Shown one piece after another: positions 11,981-23,095 of a stretch of DNA of 64,000 bases (position 1 is the first letter of the stretch; every line of letters begins with the position of its first letter). Below the pieces are notes generated by a model that searched no databases, was not told where the DNA came from, and saw only the letters and a list, made by a program, of their open reading frames with translations. Made by a program: the position numbers and the translations under genes. The DNA comes from Forficula auricularia (taxonomy: Eukaryota > Arthropoda > Insecta > Dermaptera > Forficulidae), in contig JALMQS010000099.1 in assembly GCA_024734495.1 (NCBI GenBank), positions 65,694,291-65,758,290 on the forward strand. Reading direction: 5' to 3'.

Positions 11981-12830
11981 TGAAAACACAATGAACCTCG
12001 AATGCTGAAATTTGGCATAATGATAAAGATTGGCACATTAATAAAAGAGGAACTTGAAACAGCGAAACTTTCACTTCTTCGGGTCCCGAAATGAAGGGGT
12101 GATATTTATTGGCTAAATTAACATACAGTGAAAATTTATTGATCCTAGAATGCTGAAACTTTTCATATTGGTAGAATTTGGTAGGTTCAATAATAAAGAA
12201 TGAAATCGCAAAACCGAAACATTTCCTTCTTCAGAACATAAAATGAAGTGGGTGAATTTTTTGTAAGACAAATTTTCATTATTTTCGGGATGTTGTAGAT
12301 TTTGGGGCGTTAATAAAAGGTAATCGTAGACCGAAACTTTCCCTTCTTCAGAATATAAAATGAAGGGATGAAATTTATAGGCTAAATTAACATATAGTGT
12401 AAATACAATCTCTCTAGAATGATGAAATTTGACATACTGGTAGAGCTTGGCTTGATAAAGAAGAGAATCGAAAAACGAAACGTTTCCTTTCTCAGCATCT
12501 TAAAAGAAGGTGTGAAGCTTATAATATAAATTCTTATCAAACTTTCAAAGAGTATAAAATGCTTAAATTTGGCATGTTAGTAGATTTCGGGGCATTAATT
12601 GGGAAAATCGAAAAACTATAAGTTTCCCTTTTTCAGCATCTAAAATGAATGAGTGAAACTTATGAGCTAAATTAACTAATAGTGAAAATTCAACGACACT
12701 AGAATGCTAAAATTTGACATAGTGTAACAACTTGAATCACTAATAAAGTGAGAAATCGAAAAAGATCTTCATCAGCCTTTAAAATAAATACGTGAATCTT
12801 GCAGTTTAAATTCCCATCCAACTTACAAAA
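11981..12830. repeat. Minisatellite adjoining the Helitron, unit about 130-150 bp
   Basis: Roughly six diverged units, each with 'agtgaaaat...aatgctgaaattt', 'cgaaac.tttccttcttcag' and 'aaatgaa.g.gtgaa'. The first unit begins exactly at the Helitron 5' side. Units differ by substitutions and indels, with alternating longer and shorter forms. Confidence 0.65.
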
Positions 12831-12845
12831 AGAAGTGAAATCTCA

Positions 12846-13438
12846 AAAAAAAACACTTGTGTAAAAAAAAGGCCAAGTTCGATTAATAAAAACCGTTTGC
12901 CAAAAAAATAGTGAGATCTAATGTGCTGCCAAGTTCAACATCATCAATTTATTAAATGAGTCGAGAATATATTAGTAACTTCAATCAAAACGCATGTTTT
13001 TCATTTCACATGTCCATCTATATTTTTTATTGATTTCACATTTTTAGTTGAAATTATTTTCCTAAAACTTGGCTTTTACGCATTGTTGTGTATGTCACGA
13101 ATTACTAGTTACCATATCATGAGATCTTAATAAGAGAGGATGTAAGGGATAAAAGGGAAAGGTGGAGGACCTATCAAACAATAATAATAATAATAATTTA
13201 ATGCGTAAAAGCCAAGTTTTAGGAAAATAATTTCAACTAAAAATATGAAATCAATAAAAAATATAGATGGACATTTGAAATGAAAAACATGCGTTTTGAT
13301 TGAAGTTACTAATATATTCTCGACTCATTTAATAAATTGATCATATTGAACTTGGCAGCACATTAGATCTCACTACTTTTTTTGGCAAACGGTTTTTATT
13401 AATAGAACTTGGCCTTTTTTTTACACAAGTGTTTTTTT
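12846..13438. mobile_element. Foldback element with ~235-bp arms
   Basis: Left arm 12846-13085 (starting AACACTTGTGTAAAAAAAAGG) and right arm 13201-13438 are near-perfect reverse complements; the spacer of about 115 bp includes an (AAT)n run at 13180-13198. No coding capacity. Its right end cuts directly into the LINE relic that follows, so it inserted into or recombined with that LINE. Confidence 0.75.
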
Positions 13439-14066
13439 TAGATTAAATTATTCATGGCCCAGGAAGAAAGTGACAGAAGCTCTAGGTTAATTAATGAAAT
13501 AGATTGCACAACTTGGTTGGGCAAGCAGTGAGCATAAAACTGAAAATCATCGACAAATAGGTGATGATTACAGCTAGAAAGAGAAGAGGAGATATCATTA
13601 ATAAATAAAGAAAATAATAGAGGTCCCAGGATAGATCCCTGGGCCACCCCTGTCCTAAGAGAAAGCGGAGATGAAAAATCTGAGCCACAACAAACTGCTT
13701 GAGTCCGATCACTTAGAAATGAAGATATTAATTTGCAAGCTGAGGATGGAAAATTAAATTGGGAAGCAAGTTTACTTAAAAGAATCGAGTGATTGACTGA
13801 ACCGAATGCATTTTTAAAATCAAGAAGTACTAAAATTGTACATTTTCCGACGTCGATTTCTCTTCGAATATCCTCCGTAATTTTTAGTAAAGCAGTCATA
13901 CACCTTTACGGAAGCCAGACTGATAAGGGTCTAAAAATTTGTTATTTTCGATATGATTTAAAATTTGACAGTTAATAATTTTTTCTAATATTTTGGACAA
14001 GGCAGGGAGAACACTAATAGGTCTAAAATCAGACAGGGATTTCGGTGAGCTAATTTTCTGCAAGGG
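13439..14066 (-). pseudogene. Non-LTR retrotransposon reverse transcriptase relic
   Basis: Reverse transcriptase core on the minus strand: 'SDFRPISVLPALSKILEKII' (near 14030), 'DPYQSGFRKG' then a frame break (near 13905), 'LLDFKNAFGSVNHSILL', 'GVAQGSILGPLLFSLFINDI' and a catalytic box FVDD in place of the usual F/YADD. The chain ends at the foldback element at 13438; upstream endonuclease and downstream 3' end are missing. Clearly dead: frameshift, altered catalytic box, double truncation. Confidence 0.8.
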
Positions 14067-14817
14067 CAGTATTTATTTAATAATAAAAAATTTTATTCAA
14101 CACAATTTCAATAAGATTCTAACCCTGTGAAAAATTTCTCCAGGAAGATTTCAATGGGATATTTGCGGACACTCGGAATCTAATATGGCACTTGAAGAAG
14201 TAGAATGAGATAATATTTGTTTTCGGAGTCTTGAGCCAGCCCCTGAAGCGAGCCTTTCTTATTAGGCCCAGTGCTTTATTTGAAAAATATAGACAGTACT
14301 AGCAATTTGATGAATTCATAATATAAATCAGAAAAAAAATCCATAACAAAATAAAAATGTATAATATCAGAGGGCACACTGTCTCTCGAGTTCCGAAAAA
14401 CTTCTCACAATTAGAATTATAAGTAATAAAGAATCTATTTTATCACTTTTAGGTTAACAATACTTTGCTTTTATGAATGCTTTTAAGATATTATTTAATA
14501 CTATTTAAAACTAATAATACGATAATATCCTCTTGGTCCGTGGTTGCCAGCCTATTTTTCTATATATATTTTTTATTAAATTAATCAATTTATTTATTCA
14601 TTATATTATATAATCGCATATTTAAATATATTAAAATATATGTTAAAAGATATCAATACCTAAATGGAATTGTTGAATTCATAACAAATACCTCCGCTCA
14701 TGCCGGGCAGCCATGCGGGCTTGCGACCCAGGTTCTCGATATAACAGACTAAAAGAATTATAAATGAGATAGAAATATATCTTATTTTATCTATTTAATC
14801 TATCTTGAGGTTCATAG
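14067..14817. other. Gene-free AT-rich stretch
   Basis: No exon seen. Bases 14067-14280 may be degraded upstream LINE sequence. A small GC-richer patch near 14690-14745 contains 'ggttctcgata', slightly like a pol III B box, but without a convincing tRNA fold. Confidence 0.3.
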
Positions 14818-15411
14818 TAACTTTTTAATATAAGAAAATAGCATTTTGATTAAAAATTTTGTAGTTTAAAAGAAATTGTACGAAAAGATTCAATTTCTTC
14901 TCGTCGGGAGCGAATCAACTAGAAATGGCAAAAAGTTTTATTTTTTTCTCATTAGGTATTTATTCAACTCTATTGAAATTTCATATCTGAATGTTATTTT
15001 CATTTATTTTTTATATCAAATAATTATTATTAGGAAATTTGCATTTTAAAGGGTAGTTCATTTAAAGTCCAATTTGAAAAAACGCTAATAACTCTGTTGA
15101 AATTTTTTTTAAAAATATGAAATGAATGGATAATATAAAACACTTAATTATTAATAATTTAATTCAATTTTGTACGAAATCGATTCAGTACTTATTGAGA
15201 AAATCGTCAAAAACCCCGAAAACCATCTATGAAAGGCCGTTTTAGAAACATTTTAAAATTCATCTCCATGTCACAAGTCAACGTTTCCTTTCATATGACT
15301 TTTTTAACTTTTTTTCAAAGGCATCGTGCTTTCAAAAAACATCGTTTTTTAGACCCTTCCTTGACGATTTTCTCAAAAAGTACCGGATCGATTTCGTTCA
15401 AAATTGAATTA

Positions 15412-15416
<5 letters not shown>

Positions 15417-15444
<28 letters not shown>
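15417..15444. repeat. (AAT)n microsatellite
   Basis: Nine to ten uninterrupted trinucleotide units in the inner part of the right palindrome arm. Confidence 0.85.
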
Positions 15445-15747
15445 TAATAATTAATTGTTTTATAATATCTAATTGAATTCATATTTTTAAAAATTATTTC
15501 AACGGAGTTATTATTAGCGTTATTTCAAAATAGACTTTAAATAAACTACCCTTTAAAATGCAAATTTCTTAATAATAATTATTTGATATAAAATATAAAT
15601 GACAATAAGATATATGAAATTTCAATAGATTTGAATAAATACCTAATGAGAAAAAAATAAAACTCTTTCGCATTACTAGTTGATTCGCTCCCGGAGAGAA
15701 GAAATTGAATCTTTTCGTACAATTTCTTTTAAACATAAAATTCTTAA

Positions 15748-16033
15748 AGAGAAACAAAGAGGTTGTCCTCTGCTTGATGCAAATAAACATACACACATAT
15801 ATATATCGAGATGATATATCTGTATATATATTATTTATTTGTTTGAGACTATAGTTTCGAAGACTTGGTCTTCATCATCAGTCTTTCTTCAATTATAAAT
15901 GTTTTTCATGGAGTCAATATCATATGGATATTGAAAACTTGGTGTTCCTTCGTCACTGCTGGCTAGGAACTAATTGTTTCTCTTTGTGAATCAACAACTC
16001 TGCTACTCTCGGCAAAACAAAAACTTTTCAATT
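15748..16033 (+). mobile_element. Hairpin retroelement with hammerhead-like core
   Basis: 286 bp flanked by a 17-bp target duplication AAA(C/T)ATAAAATTCTTAA (15731-15747 and 16034-16050, one mismatch). Begins AGAGAAACAAAGAGGTTGTC, ends with tail CTGCTACTCTCGGCAAAAC plus AAAAACTTTTCAATT. Inverted matches to the start (TTGTTTCTCTTTGTG) precede the tail. The interior carries a hammerhead-like core on the minus strand (15855-15881). No coding capacity. Confidence 0.75.
15855..15881 (-). ncRNA. Hammerhead-like core
   Basis: Minus strand reads CTGATGA, one T, a perfect 6-bp stem GAAGAC/GTCTTC with loop CAA, then GAAAC. This matches the conserved CUGANGA and GAAA boxes of hammerhead ribozymes, but with one extra base before stem II, which canonical hammerheads lack. 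Repeated in the related element near 40880. Confidence 0.35.
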
Positions 16034-16084
16034 AAATATAAAATTCTTAATCAAAATGTTATTTTCTTATATTAAAAAATTTTC

Positions 16085-16205
16085 TACACTTAAATCTGTG
16101 GAAGCCTAGGGTACTAGAAATGCAAAAACTAAACCAAATTTTGTACACTTAAATCTGTGGACTCCTACAATAGGTATGTAATAGAAACGCAAATCCTAAC
16201 CAACT
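16085..16205 (-). repeat. Helitron-internal repeat fragment
   Basis: Two short diverged copies of the unit found in the Helitron at 10917, read in reverse ('gtacaaaatttggtttag', 'tttttgcatttctag', 'ccacagattta'). Confidence 0.4.
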
Positions 16206-16540
16206 AAAATAAACTAAAATTATCAAAAAGTTTTTTCCAATACAGATTTTCGTTGGTAATAATTATGGTTAATTATAATCAACTTATTTTACAGAACTTT
16301 AATGAGATAAATATCAGAGGCGGATTTACAAATATGCTTATAAGCATTCTGCCTCTGTGAGTCTGTGACTATGCGTAAATCCACCCCTGAATATATATAC
16401 CATATATATTTGCTTATCGTCTTCAAGTCAAGAACTGTCTGAATGGTGAAAAATTAATTTTCAAGCATAATTTTTTTTCTCTTTCCTTGTACGCTTGAAT
16501 TAAGATTCCCACGATAGCTCAGCAATTGAATGTCCTAGAT

Positions 16541-16862
16541 CAGTGTTCCGCAAAGTGTGTGCCGCGGCACACTGGTAGTTATTAGATGGTGTGTCGCGGG
16601 AAAAATGTCAAGTTTTGTTAAGATAATGCACCTACTCATAGCTGAGAGTTATGCGAGCAGCTTTATCAACGATTCCTCCAAATTTTGATCCCCTGTGCTC
16701 AGTTAAGCAGGCTCACATTTCTCATTAAACATCTTTTCATATTATATTGATTTTAATAATATATAAATATTAAATAAACATTGTTTTTTCCTTTGGTGTA
16801 CGTCTAAAATTTCTTGATTTGCTAGGTGTACATTTTGAACATAAAAAGTTTGCGGAACACTG
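16541..16862. mobile_element. hAT-type MITE
   Basis: Terminal inverted repeats CAGTGTTCCGCAAAGTGTG ... AAAGTTTGCGGAACACTG with a perfect 8-bp target duplication TCCTAGAT (16533-16540 and 16863-16870). CAG..CTG ends and 8-bp duplications define hAT elements. No transposase remains. Confidence 0.9.
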
Positions 16863-17785
16863 TCCTAGATAGTTGGTTCTGATGTCAAAATAATTGTATT
16901 TCCCTAACGAAGAGCTATCTAATCAGCTCTGTCTAAGCGTATTGTTCAAAAATGAAGAAATTCAGAAAAATATGGTGAGCTCTTGCAATAGTGAACTGAA
17001 ATTCGTCATAAGTTTATAATATACTTATTATTATTTACCGGTTTCTTCTACTATATTTGTTTTAATATGTATTTATTTTAGGTTAAATTGGATATAAGTC
17101 CCAAGCAATATAGGGGGTCGGAGAGGAGTAGCCATGGGGGGAGGTTAGAACCCCCCTCCAAGGGCAGGGTTTATGGGATCAATAACGGTAACGACAAACC
17201 GTTTCTTATGGCCAACTAACCGTAATTAAATATATTTCATATGTTTAATCGAGAATTATGTTCTTTTTTAATTTCTTGAAGTACCTTTTTAGTCCATTAA
17301 AATTGTTCTCTAAAGGGCTCCTCGCGGGAAAGTTTTGGTGTAGTTTTGATTTCTTGATCTTTTATGTTTTTTGGTGAGCTGAATCCGAATCTGAGATTTG
17401 CTAACAAAATTTCATGACGGAACATTGTCAAAAATGCAAAAAAAGGTAAAAAAATCTCATTTTTGGCGGTTTTGAGCTTGTAACTCGAAAACTATCAACT
17501 TTTCGTAAATAACCTTCTTTTTCAAAATGAAAGTTCATAAAATTTCCTACAAATGATACGAAAACTCAAAAGTGTCATGGAAAATGCTGGATATCTATAA
17601 ATCTAAGAGTTTTAACAAAAAAGTGGTCCAAGTAAATGTTAAAGTCAACAAAATTTCTTAAAGAATGAGATAGAAATTAAGTCTCTAGGATGAGTGGTTT
17701 TCATTTTATGAAGGAAAAACTGCGATTTTTTGAAAAAAATTGCAGTTTTTCAAAAATTCAACCTCATTGCGGCACGAGTTACCAT

Positions 17786-18704
17786 CAGGGGCGGATTTAA
17801 GAGACCCAGGGCCCCTAGGCACTTGATATTTGCCCCCCCCCCCACCTATCTCGAAGCTATTTTGGAAATTTAGCAAATTAAATGCACTAGTACAGAACAT
17901 ATTTTTTTATTCAAGAACATTGTATTTGTAGGGGCATCTAGCCTTTTTAATGTACAATTTTAGGCCAATTTAATTACAAAGAAAATAAACAATATGATAC
18001 AAACAGATCAAGTAAGAGAAAAAAATATTAAAAAGGGAAACAACAATTATATGGAACAAAAACAATAAATATACTGAATATAGAGAAAAGAATAAAACTA
18101 AAAAATGACAATATATATAGGATATAGACAAAGAAGAGAGGAAAAAAGAAATTTTTAATCGACTTTAATGAGTTTAATAAACATCAGAATAATACAGTCT
18201 ATGTTACTATATAGTTACGTTATTCTATAAAATTTATACAATCTTACGGCGAACTTTCTTCTGTGCAAAAGAACGAATGACGTCTTCATAGTCAATTGAC
18301 TGCATTATTTCTGACTCTATGTACATTACAGAGAGTGAATTGAGCCTGTTCTCTCCTATGTTAGATCTTAAGTAATTCTTTACTCTCTTTAGCGCTGAAA
18401 ACGACCAATGACGCTGGTCTACACAACAGCATTCGGAACGCAATTCCTACTTTTGGATAAATGTGCTTATGTAAATGGAGCAGCAATCCGACGTAAAAAC
18501 TCTTAGTAATTTTAATAAGAATGTTAAGTGAGATTTGTTTAGCCAGAGATTGTGATTGCATACTTGTATGATATTTGTAATGCCTATTGTAGATCCCTTG
18601 TGATCTTTTTAGGTTGAAAAAAAAAAGATTCCGCAACCGGAGCCTCCAGCCCGGCTTGGCCCCTAGGCCCGGGCCTTGTGGGCCTAGGCGGAAATCCAGC
18701 ACTG
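17786..18704 (-). mobile_element. hAT transposon relic with transposase C-terminus
   Basis: Ends CAGGGGCGGATTTA and (reverse complement) CAGTGCTGGATTTCCG, flanked by a perfect 8-bp target duplication GTTACCAT (17778-17785 and 18705-18712). The related repeat near 61837 shows the same site once, unoccupied. The minus strand at 18430-18234 encodes SFSALKRVKNYLRSNIGENR and a following FAQKKVRRK, the conserved C-terminal dimerisation region of hAT transposases; upstream coding is frameshifted and mostly deleted. Confidence 0.9.
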
Positions 18705-18946
18705 GTTACCATTATCCAATTAAGATGAAACTTTATTTGAATTGTATCAAATTTAATCTATTTTAAAATGTATTGAGTGGTCTTTCATGGTCAAAATGGG
18801 AAAAAATCGAAAAAATGCGAGTTTTTGGGATTTGCGAAAACAGAAAAAATACAATTTTCAACTAGCAATTGAGCCCGAAGGGCTGGTCGAAAAAAACCTA
18901 AACGATGAAATTTGTAGGAAATTTTATGAACTTTCATTTTGAATAG

Positions 18947-19327
18947 ATACTATCACGGCAGGTGCTCTGATGAGATAAAATCAATAATTCCCCCCAAAGC
19001 ATGCTTTGCACGTAGCACGCGTTTTGCCGACTCCCAACACTCTTTCGCGGTCTAATTAGAAAAGTGCCGGACCATTTCATTCGCCAATACATATATCCCC
19101 ATGACTTCAAGGAACTGGAACTCTCTCCCAGCCTCCATCGTTCCCAGCACTTTTAATATTCAAACCTTCAAAACCGGAGTCCATAGACACCTACGTCTAC
19201 ACCCTCTCAATTAATCAACTTTCCCTTCTATTCGGGAATGCAATGGTCTTTCGAGATCCATAGGAGCTGCATCATTACTGGTGCACCCCTTCTTGCATTC
19301 GATTGCATTAAAAAAAAAAAAAAAAAA
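18947..19327 (+). mobile_element. LINE 3' end with poly(A) tail
   Basis: A 5'-truncated insertion of the same non-LTR family as 59998-61445: C-terminal peptide with GRCSDEIKSIIPPKACF, later SRNWNSLPASI and TFKTGVHRHLRLHPLN, stop, short 3' UTR, then a 17-base A run. Flanked by GAATAG (18941-18946 and 19328-19333), the likely target duplication. An internal TAA in the peptide shows it is dead. Confidence 0.85.
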
Positions 19328-19520
19328 GAATAGGAAGGTCATTTACGAAAAGTTGATAGTTTTCGAGTTATAAGCAAAAAATGAGATTTTTTACATTTTT
19401 GAAAATGTTCCGTCACGAAATTTCGTTAGCAAACGTCAGATTCGGATTCAGCACACTCATAAACATAAAAGGTCGAAGAAATTACAACTACTCCAAAACT
19501 TTCCGGGTAAAAACACAATT

Positions 19521-20290
19521 TAACTCAACTTTTTGTTTAAAAAAAAAATTCCCACTAAATATTTTGCTTTGTGGATTGACCCCCCCCCCCTAAACCCCCC
19601 CCCCAAGAAAATTTTCTGGCTACGTCATTGGGGGCCGTAAGTTGCTCCCAAAGGGTTCAGAATTTTTCTACACGGCCTGGTCCACTACCACAGCCTATAG
19701 CTTCTAAATCTAAACTAATAAAGCTAGCAATTTGGCTTATAGTTAAGAGTTTAATGATCCGCAGATGTCCAATCATTGAAGCTAAAAAAAATTGATGTCA
19801 AAAAAATAAAAACCATTATGAAAAATAATTCTCACGCCTAGAAATTTATTAAGTAGCTTCTTAGTATGAGTACTTTGGAAGAAAATTATTAGATTTAGAT
19901 CAATATTCCTATGAAAATTTAGAAGTGCTACTGAGCTGAATTGTTTCAAGGGTTGTTGTATTGACCCCATTACCAAAAAGCAATACGAACCAAAAGCTGC
20001 CCTTTTAATCTTTGAATTAAATGTTTTTTTACGAATGTTAGTATTTAAGTCAGAATGGTTCCACTTCAAACGACATTGAATGGCCAGAATAGCTTTTGAA
20101 ATATTGAAAAAAATTAAGCAATAGCCTTGATACAGTTCCTATTAAAATATTTTGATATTTTGTCCTAGTACATTTATTTATTTAGTTTAATTACTCTAGA
20201 TATATTCAGATAAATTTGAAATTAATTAAAGTAAATACATTATTAAATTAAAATAACATGTTATTGGTTTATCTAAATAAAACTGATAAG
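19521..20290. other. Gene-free stretch with dispersed repeat pieces
   Basis: Contains C-runs at 19580-19605, and 'cttctaaat...gtttaatgatccgca' (about 19695-19765) that recurs at about 52880-52950, so part is an interspersed repeat. No supported exon. Confidence 0.35.
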
Positions 20291-20296
20291 GGATTC

Positions 20297-20303
20297 TATA
20301 AAA
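20297..20303 (+). promoter_or_regulatory. TATA box of the secreted-protein gene
   Basis: TATAAAA, about 75 bases upstream of the ATG at 20372. A start site about 30 bases downstream, near TTTCATTTTATT at 20325, would give a 5' leader of about 45 bases. Confidence 0.45.
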
Positions 20304-20371
20304 ATAATCACAAAAGGAGATTTCATTTTATTAACTTTATTTAAGAATTATACAAGATTAACAAAGAAATT

Positions 20372-20434
20372 ATGGGTGGGAAAATTATTTTCAGATATAT
20401 GATCATTTTAGGATGTGTCCTAACAATTTTAACT
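20372..20434 (+). CDS. Signal-peptide exon of a small secreted protein (exon 1)
   Basis: ATG to a consensus donor (ACT|GTAAGT) encodes 21 residues: a basic start (MGGKIIFR) and a hydrophobic core (MIILGCVLTILT), a textbook signal peptide. Phase 0 donor joins the phase 0 acceptor at 34685, giving a 240-residue protein. A TATA box lies just upstream. The 14.25-kb intron contains Ddx1 in the opposite orientation. The join is inferred from frame, phase and splice signals, not from transcripts. Confidence 0.6.
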
Positions 20435-20496
20435 GTAAGTAACATTTTGAATTTAAGTCTTTTGAAGAAAGGAAATATGTTCCTGTATTGTAGAGA

Positions 20497-20645
20497 AAAA
20501 TGAAAAAACTAAATCACTACCACCTTTGACAAGCTTTCATTATGGTATAATAACATATTTGTAATTAGTTCTAAAGGCCTTGAGGATGTTATTATACTTT
20601 AACGATAGGTTAGCAAAAGTGGTAGTGATTTAGTTTTTTCAATTT
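20497..20645. repeat. Short inverted repeat
   Basis: 'gaaaaaactaaatcactacc' near 20502 and its complement near 20635 enclose about 70 bases; a second, outer pair ('aagaaaggaaat' / 'atttcctttctt') extends it. Non-coding, probably a small MITE. Confidence 0.5.
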
Positions 20646-20868
20646 AGAACTTCAGATTATCAAATTTCCTTTCTTTAATATTCAACTGGTCGATACATTT
20701 CTTCTATATCATTTAATTATATTGTTTAAGAGGAAAGATATTAATTTAATATTTAATTTATGAAATTATCATTGAAGACGTGACCTTATCTAGATTTGCA
20801 TGAGCCTTGAGCAAGCTTTTATTTAAGACTCATATAAATTCTGATATCAGGAAAAACAAAATACATGA

Positions 20869-21119
20869 AGAGAAACAAAGAGGTTGTCCTCTGCTTGATG
20901 CAAATAAACATATACACATATATATCAAGATGATATATCTGTATATATATTATTTATTTGTTTGAGACTATAGTTTCGAAGACTTTATTATATACTAGAC
21001 TATATTATATAGTTTCGAAGACTATGTTTATTTGCATCAAGCAGAGGACAACCTCTTTGTTTCTCTTTGTGAATGAACAACTCTGCTACTCTCGGCAAAA
21101 CAAAAACTTTTCAATTTTC
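20869..21119 (+). mobile_element. Hairpin retroelement
   Basis: Flanked by a perfect 14-bp target duplication AACAAAATACATGA (20855-20868 and 21120-21133). Starts AGAGAAACAAAGAGG, both arms carry TTGCATCAAGCAGAGGACAA in opposite orientation, and ends with the tail CTGCTACTCTCGGCAAAAC. Same family as 15748-16033 and 40435-41099; the inner loop is rearranged. Confidence 0.75.
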
Positions 21120-21221
21120 AACAAAATACATGATTTGTAAAGAAATGAGTGTCTATTTGAGAAAGAAAGATTGAATTTTTTATCAAAATCAACATGTGAT
21201 ATATAATCAATTAATTTTTCG

Positions 21222-21407
21222 AACATGAATTTAGGTCTCATCAGAGATTTGAATAGATATGTTTATATTGCATGTAAGAGGGTCTTGTCCCCTTGGGAGT
21301 CGAACCCAAGCACTAGTAAGCTTTCCGGGCAACTAGTCAGACAAGACCCTCCTACATGCAAAATAAACATATCTATTAAAATCTTTGATACGACCTAAAT
21401 TCATGTT
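21222..21407. mobile_element. Foldback element enclosing a tRNA-like sequence
   Basis: Arms 21222-21287 and 21345-21407 are inverted copies ('aacatgaatttaggt' / 'acctaaattcatgtt'; 'aatagatatgttta' / 'aaacatatctatt'). The centre, read on the minus strand, has an extended 10-bp stem GGGTCTTGTC/GACAAGACCC, and a T-arm-like hairpin with 5-bp stem TTGGG/CCCAA and loop TTCGACT (a good pol III B box). The D-arm is poor, so it is a tRNA-derived remnant, not a gene. Confidence 0.55.
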
Positions 21408-21874
21408 GGTAAAATACATGATGTTTTGATCCCTAAAATTGTGATCATTTTCAAACGAAGTGAATATCTCAAGCGATTAAAGAATTATTATTATCTCCTC
21501 AAGATTCTAAATACTTCAGCTTATTCAGCAAAGATTTCTCAGGCTCTAAACTCTATCGTATTCAAACTTGTTACAAGCTTTGCGTTCAATTATCAACTTC
21601 CACATCATCGCAATCACTCCCAAACAGAACATATTTTTAACCTTTTATTTATATATGAGATTTATAATGGCTTTCACAAAATAATATAAACAAATTATAG
21701 TCGAGTGTAGAGCATGAGGAAACCTTTTACTTTTTTGTTCCCAATTCCCAATATTGCAATTTTTGAGAATGTGTCTTTATTAACAAATCATCAGAGCTCT
21801 AAAACATAAATAATATACCATACATACAATTATAAAACAAGTTATTAAAATAATATAAATAATAATATATGAGA

Positions 21875-22235
21875 ACTTTTACTTTACCATACAGGGTATG
21901 GTCAAGTATTGTAATCGTGCATGAAAAAGTGTTTTTTTTGCTTCTTTTTTATCGAAATATCTCAACGGCGGAAACTATTTTGGTTAAAAAATTTGGGCGA
22001 AATCATGGCATTTCGGTCTACAAAAAAGCCCTAATAAGTGATCATCGAAAAAATTATATTTTTCGAGGAAATAATTGTTTGGTCAAAATGTCTGTTAGTC
22101 TGTTAGTTAGTTTGTTAGTATGTGGGTTACCAAATTTATGTGGACGAGTTAGCTCAAAAACTAGTGTGAATATCAAAACAAATGCAGTGAACAAGGATTA
22201 TGACATTATCGCTCCTATAGCTTTAGTATTATGTT
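21875..22235 (+). repeat. Dispersed repeat with CATACAGGGTATGG start
   Basis: Starts TTACCATACAGGGTATGGTC. Better-conserved sister copy on the minus strand at 48720-49050, further copies at 53690-53950 (+) and, decayed, 170-500 (-); only the first bases are at 36283. Both good copies keep a long open frame with similar peptide ([30 protein letters not shown]), noted as a finding. Confidence 0.6.
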
Positions 22236-22324
22236 TATTTAGATTTCAAAGGTAACCGTTACACAGAGTACAAAAATCTTGCAGTAAATCGTCCAAAGGA
22301 AAAGCTATTATTTTTTTCATTTAA

Positions 22325-23054
22325 GGTAGTTGTTCCGCCAAATGGGTTTTCTTAGGATTTTTTTGAAATTTAGACAGATTATTATTTAAATACTTCTGCA
22401 TCGATTGGTGGCAAAATGAAATTTATGAACAATATTGTTCCCGAGATATTAAATTTCAAAAATAGAGTTTTTCAGACTCTTATACATTGCACTATACGGG
22501 ATATCGGAAAATTTACATACATATTTAATTATAATTAAGAAACCCTTCTTACCATTTTTATAAAAAACTAAACCAAGATTAAACAATAACCAATACATAT
22601 TTTAAGACAATTTTGATTCATAGTTACAACACAGTTTCTGAGATAATAATTAATAAATAATGAAAAATGTATAAAAAAAATTTACACTAAAAACAATTTG
22701 GCAACAGCGCACTTATTTAACTAGTGAAAGATGTATAAAGCGCGCATGCGCTAGATTTTTTCAAAATTATAATTTTCATAAGGTGTAACGTAGGCGTTGA
22801 TTACATTTGTTAAAAAATAACAAAACGATTTTTATAGAAATTTTTCAACTTTTAAAATGTATTTTATCTGTCATTTTAATATAAAAATATTCAATCTCTT
22901 ACAATGCTGCCAGATTTGTCAAACGAGCACGGGATTGGCTAGAATCGGTACATAAACAGCAAAAAGTTTTGAGCTTATGAATTATGAATCCTTATTGTCT
23001 GTTCTATATATTCTAGCATTAACTTTATGCTAGTATTTTCGCGAAACAACTACC
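22325..23054 (+). mobile_element. TTAA-flanked inverted-repeat DNA element (copy C)
   Basis: TTAA at both sides (22321-22324, 23055-23058), ends GGTAGTTGTTCCGCC ... GCGAAACAACTACC. The right part differs from copies B and D (a GC-richer 'gcgcgcatgcgc' patch near 22740) and lacks the ATG-containing segment. It ends about 40 bases before the Ddx1 polyadenylation signal. Confidence 0.75.
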
Positions 23055-23095
23055 TTAAAAATTAAAATAAATAAAAAATTTACAAATAAAAAACA

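Larger units (their letters stand above)
14818..16085. repeat. Long palindrome interrupted by a hairpin retroelement
   Basis: Left arm about 14818-15220; right arm about 15350-15747 continuing at 16034-16085. Matching phrases include 'gtacgaaaagattcaatttc' / 'gaaattgaatcttttcgtac' and 'gcattttaaagggtagtt' / 'aactaccctttaaaatgc'. The right arm is split by the element at 15748-16033; the left arm preserves the unbroken version. The centre has an (AAT)n run at 15417-15444. Confidence 0.75.
17335..19520. repeat. Palindromic repeat carrying a hAT and a LINE insertion
   Basis: Arms about 17335-17560 and 18895-18946 plus 19328-19510 are inverted copies (for example 'acgaaaagttgatagttttcgagtt' pairs with the complement near 17490). 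The centre is shared with a second locus at 61655-61960. The hAT element at 17786 and the LINE tail at 18947 are later insertions; both leave recognisable target sites. Confidence 0.6.

Noticed and set aside
19782..20069. 95-codon minus-strand frame
   Set aside because: Considered as a LINE C-terminus, but no conserved motif could be recognised and it borders other repeats.
21288..21346. A functional tRNA gene
   Set aside because: T-arm is good but D-arm and anticodon arm do not form properly, and the acceptor stem continues into a palindrome.
22740..22755. GC-rich palindrome GCGCGCATGCGC as a regulatory site
   Set aside because: It lies within a TTAA-flanked element and I have no second copy or context to support a function.
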